Below the pieces are notes generated by a model. That model did no database searches. It had not been told where the DNA came from and saw nothing but the letters and a program-made list of their open reading frames with translations. A stretch of DNA of 33,926 bases from Litorimonas sp964414555. GTDB lineage: Bacteria > Pseudomonadota > Alphaproteobacteria > Caulobacterales > Maricaulaceae. Both the position numbers and the translations under genes were made by a program. Positions 25,194 to 33,926 of the stretch are shown here, piece by piece. The DNA lies in contig CAYPWW010000022.1 in assembly GCA_964414555.1 (NCBI GenBank), positions 1-33,926 of the forward strand. Reading direction: 5' to 3'. Numbering within the stretch: the stretch's first letter is position 1; each line of letters starts with the position of its first letter.

Positions 25194-26018
25194 ATGCCCA
25201 AAGACACAGCAGTACCGAGCGAGACTTTAAGCGGATGGCTTGACATCGCGGCCAGCCTGACGCCCATTGAAAGCGGCTATCACGCATCCATTCCCGCGCA
25301 TTGGAAACAAGGCCGCACGGCATATGGCGGGGTGACAGCGGCCCTGATGGAAGCTGCGGCGCGGCGGCAAACGCCCGATCTGCCGCCGTTACGTTCGGCC
25401 ATTGTGAACTTTGTCGGCCCCGTCAAAGCTGATCCTGAGTTGTCCTCGACCCTGTTGCGACGCGGTCGAAATGTGACGAGTGTCAGCGCAGAGGCGCGCA
25501 ATGGCGATCACGTCGTTGGCACCGCAAATTTTCTTTATGGCGCAGCGCGAGAGTCCGATATCACCGTTGATCTACCTGCACCAGAAGCCGCGGCCCCAGA
25601 TGACTGTGCACCTTTTACACCAGAGGCGATGCGTGATTTCGTGCCAGTCTTTTTTCACAATTTCGACACGCGGCTGATCGCCGGGGCGCGGCCCATGATG
25701 GGTGAGGACGGCTATATTCGCGCTTGGAGCCGTCACCGCGATCCGGCGTCGCGTAGTGGGACGAATGCCCTGCTCTGCCTGGCCGATGTGTTGCCGCCTG
25801 CTGCCCTGCCCCTGTTGCGCAAAATGGCGCCCGTTAGCTCTATGAGCTGGATCGTCAATTTTCTCTCAGATAAACCTCGGACGCAGGATGGCTGGTGGCA
25901 TGTAGAATCGCGTTTGAGTGCGGCCACTGGCGGCTATTCTAGTCAGCTGATGCGCATCTGGAACACGGATGGCGAGCTGGTCGTTGAAGGCATGCAATCG
26001 ATCGCGATTTTTGCCTGA
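25194..26018 (+). CDS. Acyl-CoA thioesterase, TesB-like double hotdog
   Basis: 274 residues. N-terminal hotdog: SGYHASIPAHWKQGRTAYGG, where the GG helix start is family-typical, then LRSAIVNFVGPVKAD. C-terminal hotdog: AWSRHRDPASRSGTNALLCL, LADVLPPAALPL and SSMSWIVNFLSDKP, with the conserved Asp of the active site region. It probably hydrolyses medium- or long-chain acyl-CoA in the cytoplasm. A frame opens at 25089, but that part overlaps the reverse-strand protease start and lacks family sequence; ATG 25194 (or GTG 25188) is preferred. It is divergent from the broken metalloprotease gene and convergent with gyrB. Confidence 0.88.
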   Translation: MPKDTAVPSETLSGWLDIAASLTPIESGYHASIPAHWKQGRTAYGGVTAALMEAAARRQTPDLPPLRSAIVNFVGPVKADPELSSTLLRRGRNVTSVSAEARNGDHVVGTANFLYGAARESDITVDLPAPEAAAPDDCAPFTPEAMRDFVPVFFHNFDTRLIAGARPMMGEDGYIRAWSRHRDPASRSGTNALLCLADVLPPAALPLLRKMAPVSSMSWIVNFLSDKPRTQDGWWHVESRLSAATGGYSSQLMRIWNTDGELVVEGMQSIAIFA

Positions 26019-26111
26019 AATCCAGAATAAAACACCAATCTCATCAAAGATTTATCGCCGTCAAATTTCTCAAATTTCAGATGCGTAATTTAGGGAGCGT
26101 TATATGCGCGT

Positions 26112-28568
26112 CTAACTATCGACCTCAGCATCCAAAGCATTGTTGATGATAAACTCGCGGCGCGGTTCCACGACGTCGCCCATCAGCTTGGTGAATAGCT
26201 CATCCGTTGCGTCTGCCGCTTCGATTTTGACCTGCAAAAGCGAGCGGGCATTCGAATCCAGCGTTGTTTCCCAGAGCTGATCCGGGTTCATCTCGCCTAG
26301 ACCCTTATAGCGTTGGATTTTGAAACCCTTTCGCCCGCCTTCAAAGACAACGTCGAGCAATTGCGCGGGACCGGACACGTAAATCGGCTCGCCCTCGCCC
26401 CGGCGGAATGTTGCTGTGCCAACATAAGTCTCGGCCAGAGCGTCCGCCATACGGTTCAGGCGGCGCGCATCAGAGCTGTCGCGGAAACCAGGGCGCAGGC
26501 TGATCCGGTCCGTCACACCGCGCACATCGCGCTCAAAGACGAGAGACCCGTCTTCGTCATAGCGTCCAGCCCAGCCGTCTTCGCCTTCATCTGCGATCAG
26601 GTCCAAACGCGCAACGGCGTCAGTGATGCGGTCAGGATATTCTTCCACGTCCAAAATGCGGGCAATCGCCAGCTGGGCAATCGCGCTATCTGGCGCGCGA
26701 TGTTTCATCCGGTCGAGAATTTGCTGTGCGACAAGTGCTTCGCGAGCCACACGTTTGAGATCTTCGCCCGAAACAACCTCGCCATTATCCAGCGTCAGCG
26801 AGGCGTCTTTTGAACCCGCATCAATGAGATACTCATCTAGTTCCGCTTGATCTTTGATGTATTGCGTACTCTTGCCCCGCTCGACCTTATAGAGCGGCGG
26901 TTGCGCGATATAGAGATAGCCACGCTCGATCAGCTCCGGCATTTGACGATAGAAAAACGTCAGTAGCAGCGTCCGGATATGCGCGCCGTCAACATCGGCA
27001 TCGGTCATAATGACGATCTTATGGTAACGCGCTTTATCGGCATCGAAATCCTCGCGCCCAATCCCCGTCCCCAACGCGGTGATCAGTGTGCCAATCTCTT
27101 GGCTGGACAGCATCCGATCAAAGCGCGCTCGCTCGACGTTGAGGATTTTTCCCTTCAGCGGCAGGATCGCCTGATTGTGACGATCGCGGGCCTGTTTGGC
27201 AGAGCCTCCCGCAGAGTCCCCCTCCACGATGAAAATCTCAGACAGGCTCGGATCTTTTTCCTGACAATCGGCCAGCTTGCCTGGCAAGGATGCGATATCC
27301 AGCGAGGATTTCTTGCGTGTCAGATCGCGAGCTTTGCGCGCGGCTTCTCGTGCGGCGGCGGCCTCGGCGATTTTCTGGATGATCTGGCGCGCCTCAGTCG
27401 GGTGCTCTTCGAACCACTCGGCCAAAGCCTCATTCATCGCACTCTCAACGACGGGGCGAACTTCAGAACTGACAAGCTTGTCTTTTGTCTGGCTAGAGAA
27501 TTTCGGGTCGGGCACTTTGACGGACAGCACGCAGGTCAGACCTTCGCGGGCATCATCGCCAGACAGCTGCACCTTGTCATTTTTCTTCGCAACCGTTTGC
27601 GCGTATTTATTGATCGTCCGTGTCAGCGCGCCGCGAAAGCCGGCCAAATGCGTGCCGCCATCGCGTTGCGGGATGTTGTTCGTAAAGCAGCGGACATTTT
27701 CGTGATAGCTATCATTCCACCATAGCGCTGCGTCCACGGTAATGCCGTCGCGTTCCGTATGGACAGAAATCGGCACATCTAAGACCGGTGTTTTATTCGC
27801 GTCCAAATGGCGCACAAAAGCCTCGATCCCACCCTCGTAATAGAGCTCAGTCACGACATCGTCTTCGGGGCGTTCATCCGTCAGGATGATCATTACGCCA
27901 GAGTTCAGAAACGCCAGCTCGCGCAGACGACGTTCCAGCGTATCGCGGTCAAACTCGACCATGGTGAAAGTCTCTTCGCTCGGCAGAAAGCGGACAGCCG
28001 TCCCAGTGAGTGTTTTCGTTGTCCCGTCACGACGATTGTCAGTCGGAGCCTCACCCACGACCTCTAGCGGCGCGAGGGAATCGCCGTGGGAAAATTCCAT
28101 GAAATGTTCTTTGCCGTCGCGCCAAATCGTAAGCTTTAGCGAGACCGACAGCGCGTTCACAACGGACACACCCACGCCGTGGAGACCGCCAGAGACCTTA
28201 TAGGAATTCTGGTCAAATTTCCCGCCCGCGTGGAGCTGAGTCATGATGACCTCTGCGGCGGAAATGCCCTCTTCCGAATGCAGGGCGACGGGGATGCCGC
28301 GACCATTATCGCGCACAGAACAGGAGCCGTCGGGATGCAGTGTGACCTCGACTCGATCGGCATGTCCGGCGAGGCTCTCATCAATGGAATTATCCACGAC
28401 CTCATAGACCATGTGGTGCAAGCCAGAGCCGTCATCCGTGTCGCCGATATACATGCCCGGTCGTTTTCGAACGGCATCCAGCCCTTTGAGAACCTTGATC
28501 GAATCCGCGCCATAATCGGCCCCAGATGCGGGTGCGTTTTCAAGCGTTTCGGGAGTGTCGTCTGACAT
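26112..28568 (-). CDS. gyrB: DNA gyrase subunit B
   Basis: 818 residues. The GHKL ATPase domain has EVVDNSIDE (Mg/ATP Asn), RDNGRGIP and GGLHGVGVSVVNALS. The transducer domain follows. The Toprim domain has IVEGDSAGGSAKQARD and MTDADVDGAHI. The C-terminal segment has QRYKGLGEMNPDQLWETT. GyrB rather than ParE is indicated by the EGDSAGGSAKQARDRHNQAI context and the length. With GyrA it introduces negative supercoils using ATP. It is transcribed alone, ends 93 bases from a convergent thioesterase gene and starts 86 bases downstream of the astD stop. Confidence 0.97.
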   Translation of the reverse strand: MSDDTPETLENAPASGADYGADSIKVLKGLDAVRKRPGMYIGDTDDGSGLHHMVYEVVDNSIDESLAGHADRVEVTLHPDGSCSVRDNGRGIPVALHSEEGISAAEVIMTQLHAGGKFDQNSYKVSGGLHGVGVSVVNALSVSLKLTIWRDGKEHFMEFSHGDSLAPLEVVGEAPTDNRRDGTTKTLTGTAVRFLPSEETFTMVEFDRDTLERRLRELAFLNSGVMIILTDERPEDDVVTELYYEGGIEAFVRHLDANKTPVLDVPISVHTERDGITVDAALWWNDSYHENVRCFTNNIPQRDGGTHLAGFRGALTRTINKYAQTVAKKNDKVQLSGDDAREGLTCVLSVKVPDPKFSSQTKDKLVSSEVRPVVESAMNEALAEWFEEHPTEARQIIQKIAEAAAAREAARKARDLTRKKSSLDIASLPGKLADCQEKDPSLSEIFIVEGDSAGGSAKQARDRHNQAILPLKGKILNVERARFDRMLSSQEIGTLITALGTGIGREDFDADKARYHKIVIMTDADVDGAHIRTLLLTFFYRQMPELIERGYLYIAQPPLYKVERGKSTQYIKDQAELDEYLIDAGSKDASLTLDNGEVVSGEDLKRVAREALVAQQILDRMKHRAPDSAIAQLAIARILDVEEYPDRITDAVARLDLIADEGEDGWAGRYDEDGSLVFERDVRGVTDRISLRPGFRDSSDARRLNRMADALAETYVGTATFRRGEGEPIYVSGPAQLLDVVFEGGRKGFKIQRYKGLGEMNPDQLWETTLDSNARSLLQVKIEAADATDELFTKLMGDVVEPRREFIINNALDAEVDS

Positions 28569-28629
28569 AAGAGAATCCGTCGTGAATCGTTGGATTTACT
28601 ATAAAGATTCGCGGATAGAATGCACGGAG

Positions 28630-28656
28630 AAACCGCTGCGAGTCTGGGGGCGGTTT
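28630..28656 (-). terminator. Weak stem-loop at the end of astD
   Basis: AAACCGC (28630-28636) and GCGGTTT (28650-28656) form a 7-base stem with a 13-base loop that overlaps the astD stop codon. There is no U-run after it, so termination is doubtful. Confidence 0.3.
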
Positions 28657-30031
28657 AGAACCCTCGCATCGCGGGAGACTGGGCCGTTTTGGCGACCTTG
28701 CTCGCCTGTGGCCACGCACAGTAATCCGCTGCGTAATAGGCCGCCGGACGGTGATTCCCAGACAGGCCGGGCCCGCCAAAAGGCAGGGTCGAGGCCGCGC
28801 CCGTTGTCGGGCTGTTCCAATTGACGATACCGGCACGCAGGCGCGGCTGGGCATAGGCCCAAATATCGGCGTCGTTACAGACGAGGCCGGACGCCAGACC
28901 AAAGCGCGTCGCATTGGCGCGCGTGATCGCCGTGTCCAAGTCGGGCGTTCTGATGATTTGTAAGAACGGCGCAAAACATTCTTCGTCAGGCACATTGGCG
29001 TCTGTCACATCGACCATCCCGGGTCGTAGGAACGCCCCATCCCGGTCGAGCGCCACAATCGACTTGCCGCCTGCCGCAATTAATTTCGTTTCAAATTTTT
29101 TCGCCTGTTCAGCAGAAGCCGTAGACACAACTGGTCCGGTGAAAATATCGTCCACATCCCATCGACCAATTTTGACGGCTGCAATTTTCGCTTCTAACGC
29201 AGCAAGCACTGCGTCGCCGAACTTTCCTTCTGGCAGAATCAATCTCCGCGCACAGGTGCAGCGCTGACCTGCTGTGATGAAGGCGCTCATAAAGGCGATA
29301 TCCGCGGCCGTCTCAACCGCGACAGGTTCGCGGATAATAAGCGGATTATTCCCGCCCATTTCGAGTGCCAACAGCACCTCTGGCCGTCCAGCGAAATGAC
29401 GGTGGAAAAACGTGCCGGTTGCCGCGCTGCCTGTGAACAGCAGGCCGTCGATCTCGGCCTCCAGCAAGGCTGCGCCAGTCTCACGCGCGCCTTGCACAAG
29501 ATTCAGCACGCCATCGGGCAGGCCCGCTTCCGCCCAGCACTGCGCCATGATCTCGGCCACTTGCGGGGTCAGTTCGGACGGTTTGAATACGACCGTATTC
29601 CCCGCCAGCAAGGACGGAATGATATGACCATTTGGCAGATGGCCGGGGAAATTAAATGGCCCAAACACCGCCATGACGCCATGCGGGCGATGCGTCAGCA
29701 CCGTCGCATCCGTCACCGTCGTCGGTGTGCGGTCGTGATAGCTAGCGATAGAGACCGCGACTTTATTCGCCATGGCAGAGGCCTCGGTGCGGGCCTCCCA
29801 AAGTGGCTTTCCCATATCGCGGGAGATGGCGCGCGCGATAGACTCCGCATGATGTTTCACGCGACTCGCATAGCGGCTCGCGATGTCGGCACGCTGCTCA
29901 AAGGATGTCAGCGACCAATCGGCAAAAGCCGCACGGGCTTTCGCGACGGCGGCATGAACCTCTGATGCGGAGGCAGCGGCACCTTCCCAGACAACGTCAC
30001 CCGTCGCCGGACAGATCGACTGAAAGTTCAT
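28655..30031 (-). CDS. astD: Succinylglutamate-semialdehyde dehydrogenase
   Basis: 458 residues. An NAD-dependent aldehyde dehydrogenase of the arginine succinyltransferase pathway, oxidising N-succinylglutamate semialdehyde to N-succinylglutamate. VFGPFNFPGHLPNGHI is the nucleotide-binding loop, LALEMGGNNPL carries the general-base Glu, and AGQRCTCARR the catalytic Cys. The C-terminal NWNSPTTGAASTLPFGGPGLSGNHRP pattern is AstD-typical. It is the last gene of the astA-astB-M20-astD operon, overlapping the M20 gene by four bases (ATGA). Confidence 0.95.
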   Translation of the reverse strand: MNFQSICPATGDVVWEGAAASASEVHAAVAKARAAFADWSLTSFEQRADIASRYASRVKHHAESIARAISRDMGKPLWEARTEASAMANKVAVSIASYHDRTPTTVTDATVLTHRPHGVMAVFGPFNFPGHLPNGHIIPSLLAGNTVVFKPSELTPQVAEIMAQCWAEAGLPDGVLNLVQGARETGAALLEAEIDGLLFTGSAATGTFFHRHFAGRPEVLLALEMGGNNPLIIREPVAVETAADIAFMSAFITAGQRCTCARRLILPEGKFGDAVLAALEAKIAAVKIGRWDVDDIFTGPVVSTASAEQAKKFETKLIAAGGKSIVALDRDGAFLRPGMVDVTDANVPDEECFAPFLQIIRTPDLDTAITRANATRFGLASGLVCNDADIWAYAQPRLRAGIVNWNSPTTGAASTLPFGGPGLSGNHRPAAYYAADYCAWPQASKVAKTAQSPAMRGF

Positions 30032-31293
30032 GACATCAACGCCTTGATCGCAGGCGCATCAATCCGGCCCTCGGCAATTCGGTGCAAGATCAGCGTCGCC
30101 AATCCCGCGCGTTCAGACAGGCTCTCAGCGATCATAAATTCTTCAGCGGAATGAATCCGCCCGCCGCGCACGCCCAGCGTGTCGATATTCGGTGTGCCCG
30201 CCGCAAAGACATTATTCCCCTCGCAAACGCCACCCGTATCGCGGAATTGAATATCAATTCCTAGCGCACGGCCTGTCTCAGACACATCAGAGAAGAGCTG
30301 CTGCTGCGCCGCATTGCGCGGTTTGGGCGGACGGTAAAACCCGCCGTGAACATGCGCGATGATCCCGTCACGTTTCAGCACCTCTGCCAACGCCGTGTCG
30401 ATCTCCGCCTGCGCCCAATCGGCCGACGGACCATCTGGCGCGCGCGCACCCAATCGCACGACGCAAAGCGCAGGCACGACATTCACTGCGTCGCCACCAT
30501 CGATCGAGCCGATATTAAAGGTCGTCCCGTCACGCGCGTCCGTCAGTGCCTCGACCCGCATGGCGAAATCCGCCGCGGCCATCAGGGCACTGCGTCCCGC
30601 TTCCGGTTCGCGGCCTGCATGCGCAGATCGGCCGGAGAAGACGATATCCCAAACGGCGCTGCCCTTGCGTGCGCCGGAAAAGGCGCCGTCTTCCATGCAA
30701 GGCTCGAACGTAAGGCCCAGATGCGCTCTGCGGGCGGCCTCCATAATATGAACATTCGAGGCATGATTGCCGGTTTCCTCATCCGGAGACAGGACGACGC
30801 GGTAGCCGATGCTGTCTTTTAGCGGACCAGCTTCAAACGCTTTTAGCGCCTCCAACATGACGCAGATGCCGCCCTTCATGTCGGTCAAGCCGGGGCCATT
30901 CCAACGTCCATCACCGAGGTCTGTGACCTCTGTAAATGTGCCTTTCGGAAAGACGGTGTCATAATGCCCCGTCAGGACAAGTTGTATCGGCGCATCGGGC
31001 CGCGCCGTCGCACGAAACACAGGACCGGATTGAAAGCCTTGCATGACGCCCTTGGCATCAACTTTTTCAATCAGGTCGGTTTTAATTAATTCCGCCGTCG
31101 CGTCCGTTTCGTCAAAGGCCTCAACGAGTAACGGCGCAAAGCTGTTCAAGCCCTCGGCGTTCCAACTGCCCGTATTGATTTTCGACCAGCCGATCGTACG
31201 CGCCAGCATGGCATCTTGTCGCGTCGCCAGATGGTCCAGTGCCGCGCGGTCCAGATCGGATAGCTCACCTAAGGGAAGATCATCGGCTTTCAT
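30028..31293 (-). CDS. M20 family zinc hydrolase, candidate succinylglutamate desuccinylase
   Basis: 421 residues, M20 peptidase family (carboxypeptidase G2/DapE/ArgE type). Zinc ligands visible: His110 in LTGHYDTV, Asp138 in GLTDMKGG, the Glu-Glu of SPDEETGN, a later acidic ligand near TFEPCMEDG and the His of GGRIHSAEEF. The dimerisation (lid) domain lies in the middle, around FSGRSAHAGREPEAG. It sits between astB and astD with four-base overlaps on both sides and no astE is seen. M20 relatives such as DapE remove succinyl groups, so it may release glutamate from N-succinylglutamate in place of AstE. That function is inference. Confidence 0.9.
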   Translation of the reverse strand: MKADDLPLGELSDLDRAALDHLATRQDAMLARTIGWSKINTGSWNAEGLNSFAPLLVEAFDETDATAELIKTDLIEKVDAKGVMQGFQSGPVFRATARPDAPIQLVLTGHYDTVFPKGTFTEVTDLGDGRWNGPGLTDMKGGICVMLEALKAFEAGPLKDSIGYRVVLSPDEETGNHASNVHIMEAARRAHLGLTFEPCMEDGAFSGARKGSAVWDIVFSGRSAHAGREPEAGRSALMAAADFAMRVEALTDARDGTTFNIGSIDGGDAVNVVPALCVVRLGARAPDGPSADWAQAEIDTALAEVLKRDGIIAHVHGGFYRPPKPRNAAQQQLFSDVSETGRALGIDIQFRDTGGVCEGNNVFAAGTPNIDTLGVRGGRIHSAEEFMIAESLSERAGLATLILHRIAEGRIDAPAIKALMS

Positions 31294-32633
31294 GCGCCGC
31301 TCCTTTGGAAATCATACAGTCCCGGCAAGTCAAGGATTTGGCTCAATGCGTCAAGAGCCGTGCGGACCTCCGTCAGGAAGGCCGGGTCGCCGAGGTCGTC
31401 GATAGAAAGCCGGTCGCGATAATGCGTACCCACCCAATTTTCGAGTTGTGTGATTTTGCTCTCAGACATCACGACGCCAGCATGGACAGCGGCTTTCTGC
31501 GCCGATGTCAGAACCACGCGCAAACGCAGACAGGCTGGTCCGCCGCCATTTGCCATGGACTGTCGCAGGTCAAGATAATGCGCGGCAGAAATCAGATTGT
31601 CCGCCGCCAGAACACGATCAACAAAGGCTTTTGTACTGGGCGTTTCCTCCACTTGTGTCGGTAAGATCAGCGCCATCGTCTGGTCAGGCAAGGTGACGAG
31701 TTGTGAATTAAAGAGATAGCTCGTGATTGCATCGGCCAGCGGCACGTCTGCACGCGGGGCCATAATGAGCTGTGGCGCAAAACTGAGCGCATCTGCCCGC
31801 ATCGTCAAATCAGCCTCAAGCGCGGCCGGATTTTCAAACGCATCTTCGTGGAAAAACAAAACGGTTTCATTCGATACGCAAACCACATCATTGTGAAACG
31901 CGCCGGCATTAATCGCGACGGGGGACTGCGGATGAAAGACCGCATTCGCCGCGTCCAAGCCATGACGGCGGGCGACGGCCTCTGAGGCTTGTAACGTCTG
32001 ACGCGCGGGGAATTTCAGCTCTGGCGAGCCGCCCAAGGCATCTCGGCCATAGACAAATAATTCTAGGCCCGATGTGCCATGTGAGGCGCACAGCCGATTA
32101 TGATTGGCCGCGCCTTCATCGCCCAGCAATGGCGTCTGCGCCAGCGGTGCGTGAACCGCGAAATAATTATCCGAATTAAATATCATCGACAGGGCGCGGT
32201 GGGTCTGAACATCTTCTAACGCGCGGTGCGGCATGGCGCGCAGATTGGCGGGCGTGAAATGCACGCGGCCATCGGCACTATCCGCGCTGGGAGTCACCGT
32301 CGCGGCATTGGCCGTCCACATTGACGATGCTGAGCTATAATTCGCAACCAGTGCCGGACTATGCGCAAAGGCATTTTCCAAGACTTGCGCATCTGTGCCG
32401 ACAAATCCCAAAGCGCGTAGCCCCGGAATATCGGGCCGTGATTGCGGCGGCAGCACCCCCTGCGGCACACCCAGCGACAGCATATGGCGTATCTTCGCTA
32501 GCCCTTGCAGCGCCGCCGCACGAGGATTGGCGACGCGACCTTTGTTAGAGCCAGACGCGATATTGCCATGGCTGAGCCCTGCATAATTATGCGTCGGCCC
32601 GACCAACCCATCGAAATTCATCTCGCGGGTCAT
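31290..32633 (-). CDS. astB: N-succinylarginine dihydrolase
   Basis: 447 residues, the usual AstB length. It converts N2-succinylarginine to succinylornithine, carbon dioxide and ammonia. The N-terminus (EMNFDGLVGPTHNYAGLSHG) is highly diagnostic. Further family stretches are SSASMWTANAATVTPSAD, HTPANLRAMPHR-like VHFTPANLRAMPHR, NSDNYFAVHAPL, AFHNDVVCVSNETVLFFHED and the catalytic Cys region SMANGGGPACLRLRV. It overlaps astA and the M20 gene by four bases each. Confidence 0.97.
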   Translation of the reverse strand: MTREMNFDGLVGPTHNYAGLSHGNIASGSNKGRVANPRAAALQGLAKIRHMLSLGVPQGVLPPQSRPDIPGLRALGFVGTDAQVLENAFAHSPALVANYSSASSMWTANAATVTPSADSADGRVHFTPANLRAMPHRALEDVQTHRALSMIFNSDNYFAVHAPLAQTPLLGDEGAANHNRLCASHGTSGLELFVYGRDALGGSPELKFPARQTLQASEAVARRHGLDAANAVFHPQSPVAINAGAFHNDVVCVSNETVLFFHEDAFENPAALEADLTMRADALSFAPQLIMAPRADVPLADAITSYLFNSQLVTLPDQTMALILPTQVEETPSTKAFVDRVLAADNLISAAHYLDLRQSMANGGGPACLRLRVVLTSAQKAAVHAGVVMSESKITQLENWVGTHYRDRLSIDDLGDPAFLTEVRTALDALSQILDLPGLYDFQRSGA

Positions 32634-33631
32634 AGCGCGCGCCGCGACTGTGCGAGCGCCACAATCGGCGTCGTCGTGTCAAGCGCGAGGCAGGCGTCCT
32701 CGCCAGCCTTTCTAGCGTCTGGATATGCGGGGCCCAGCGTCGCGCGGAAGTCCGCCCCCTCGCCTGTCCAATGTAGATATTTCAGATCTGTATCGGACGG
32801 CTTGATCCCGCTACCTGTGGCTTGGAACATTGTTTGCGCGATCAAGCTGCGGTCTGTGCGGCAATCAATCGCTGGGCCGCCATCGAAAATATCGCAAAGG
32901 TCCGTCGTCTCGAATCCCGCAGACAAAAGAAGGTTCATCGCCCCTTTCGAAAGGTCATGGGGTCGTCCTGCCGACGCACCCGCGCTGTCTGGCAAGAGGT
33001 TGAGCAAAATCGGCAAGGCGGGGAGAAGCTCGACGATGAAACGTGCATCTGTCGCGGACAGGCGGTCGGCAATATCGAAATCCGTCTGGATGAATTTTGA
33101 CGTCAAATGCTCCCAAAACGGCGAGTTGCCTTCCGTATCGACCCAGCCACGAATATCCGCCATCAACCGATCCGCAAAACGATCGCGATGCGCCTGAATA
33201 TATCCCAGCCGTCCCAATGAGAGCAGCCGCGCAATACCACGGCCGCGTGCTTCGGGGGCGAGGAAGATCGAGGCGAGCTCTGTGTAATCGTCAAAATCTG
33301 TCGTCAGTTGCAGCGTGTCATAGCGCACAGAAAGGTCCTCTCTCTGCGAGGCTTTGCGGGCATGGCGCGAGCGTTTGAAAGAGTAAAACGGCCGCTCCAA
33401 ACCGAGCTTTGGGATAATCCCAGAGATACCGAGGATTTTACCCGCATCTTCGGCGACAAAGAGTAAGCGGTTCGCGCCGTCTTTTGCCACGAGAAAATCC
33501 TGCGCTTCAGCAATATAGGCCGCCACTTGGTCGACCGATTTCGGCACGGTTGTCAGCCCGGCATCCGCCAGACTGGTGAAAGCATATATCGCGTCGGCAT
33601 CGTCGGGTCGCGCAAGTCGGAAGAGGGTCAC
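32630..33631 (-). CDS. astA: Arginine N-succinyltransferase
   Basis: About 333 residues; AstA family, GNAT-related. It transfers succinyl from succinyl-CoA to the alpha-amino group of arginine, the first step of the AST arginine-degradation pathway. FRLARPDDADAIYAFTSLA at the start, EARGRGIARLLSLGRLGYIQ and FADRLMADIRGWVDTEGNSP then FWEHLTSKF are family-typical. GTG 33631 is chosen because AAAGG lies 7 bases before it; GTG 33646 gives five more residues but has no ribosome site. It is the first gene of the operon; the upstream neighbour is a tRNA with its terminator, so a promoter should lie in 33632-33784. Confidence 0.93.
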   Translation of the reverse strand: MTLFRLARPDDADAIYAFTSLADAGLTTVPKSVDQVAAYIAEAQDFLVAKDGANRLLFVAEDAGKILGISGIIPKLGLERPFYSFKRSRHARKASQREDLSVRYDTLQLTTDFDDYTELASIFLAPEARGRGIARLLSLGRLGYIQAHRDRFADRLMADIRGWVDTEGNSPFWEHLTSKFIQTDFDIADRLSATDARFIVELLPALPILLNLLPDSAGASAGRPHDLSKGAMNLLLSAGFETTDLCDIFDGGPAIDCRTDRSLIAQTMFQATGSGIKPSDTDLKYLHWTGEGADFRATLGPAYPDARKAGEDACLALDTTTPIVALAQSRRAL

Positions 33632-33784
33632 GGGCGGGCCTTTCACAAATTATGTAAAAACCCGGCAAGCCGTCCGCCCGATGCGCCAGCAGTTGCCGTG
33701 TATGAATATACTAACGCGACAAAGGCCACGTTTCAAGCGGGCGCGAAATCGGGTCGTGCAACAGTTTGAATTTTGTCGCTTATC

Positions 33785-33820
33785 AAAAGCCGCGGTCGGG
33801 GTTGGCCGGCGGCCGACCGC
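33785..33820 (-). terminator. Terminator of the tRNA-Leu gene
   Basis: GCGGTCGG (33792-33799) and CCGACCGC (33813-33820) form an 8-base stem. On the minus strand it is followed by GGC and four T. It begins 9 bases after the tRNA CCA end. Confidence 0.75.
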
Positions 33821-33828
33821 CACAATAC

Positions 33829-33912
33829 TGGTACGGGTGGTCGGAATCGAACCGACACTCCAAAGGAACGGGATTTTGAATCCCGCGCGTCTACCAATTC
33901 CGCCACACCCGC
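33829..33912 (-). tRNA. tRNA-Leu (anticodon CAA)
   Basis: Reading the minus strand: acceptor arms GCGGGTG and CACCCGT (one G-U pair), D-loop AATTGGTAGA, anticodon stem CGGGA/TCCCG with loop TTCAAAA (anticodon CAA, reads UUG), a long class II variable arm and the T-arm GTCGG-TTCGATT-CCGAC. The 3' CCA is encoded (33831-33829). Confidence 0.95.
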
Positions 33913-33926
33913 TTACAGTAGATGCG

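Noticed and set aside
26979..27725. 248-codon plus-strand frame inside gyrB
   Set aside because: It is the antisense shadow of a highly conserved gyrB region in GC-rich DNA; no family match.
33647..33784. Small GC-rich hairpin followed by TTTTT and a TTGAAA/TATATT pair before astA
   Set aside because: The hairpin would need a two-base loop and the promoter a 20-base spacer; neither is convincing.
33829..33912. Integration of a genomic island at the tRNA-Leu gene
   Set aside because: The tRNA is followed by its own terminator and a core catabolic operon; no integrase or partial tRNA repeat is visible in the window.

Overview
The window looks like chromosomal DNA of an alphaproteobacterium, probably a marine, Hyphomonas/Maricaulis-like lineage. 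Supporting signs are a class I lysyl-tRNA synthetase, a quinone-type dihydroorotate dehydrogenase in an operon with a DUF952 gene, periplasmic-signal Amt transporters, an Hsp20 gene with a ROSE-type leader, and GC-rich, tightly packed genes with many 4-base ATGA overlaps. No phage, transposon, CRISPR or plasmid genes are visible. The genus is inferred and not proven.

Layout. Positions 1-3831 (+) hold a translationally chained cluster: the end of a beta-lactamase-family hydrolase, two hotdog thioesterases, an AT-rich SUKH-like gene that looks foreign, a MATE exporter and a GNAT acetyltransferase. A convergent pyrD/DUF952 pair follows (3828-5233, -). Two ammonium transporters come next (5438-8355, +), each with its own hairpin terminator and with the same palindrome about 145 bases upstream of its start. 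From 8448 to 14300 lie an S24-type regulator, small exported proteins, lysK, a large secreted lectin-like protein and an exported protein that may be a beta-barrel. nrdA (14565-16532, -) has an NrdR-box promoter and its own terminator. A glycosyltransferase, a lysophospholipase-like hydrolase, an SCP2 protein and a lipoprotein methyltransferase occupy 16936-20329. A heat-shock unit (sigma-32-like promoter, three-hairpin leader, Hsp20) lies at 20439-21042.

The last third holds a PanE-family reductase, a decayed ImpA/M60-type metalloprotease gene with two frameshifts and a stop codon, a TesB-like thioesterase, gyrB, and an arginine-degradation operon (astA-astB-M20 hydrolase-astD, transcribed from the right). 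The window ends with tRNA-Leu(CAA) and its terminator.

The window is mostly housekeeping with a few accessory islands. I did not find a convincing new multi-gene defence or mobile system. The best leads are the shared amt palindrome, the M20 enzyme in place of AstE, the ROSE-type leader, the multi-lesion protease pseudogene and the low-GC orphan SUKH-like gene.
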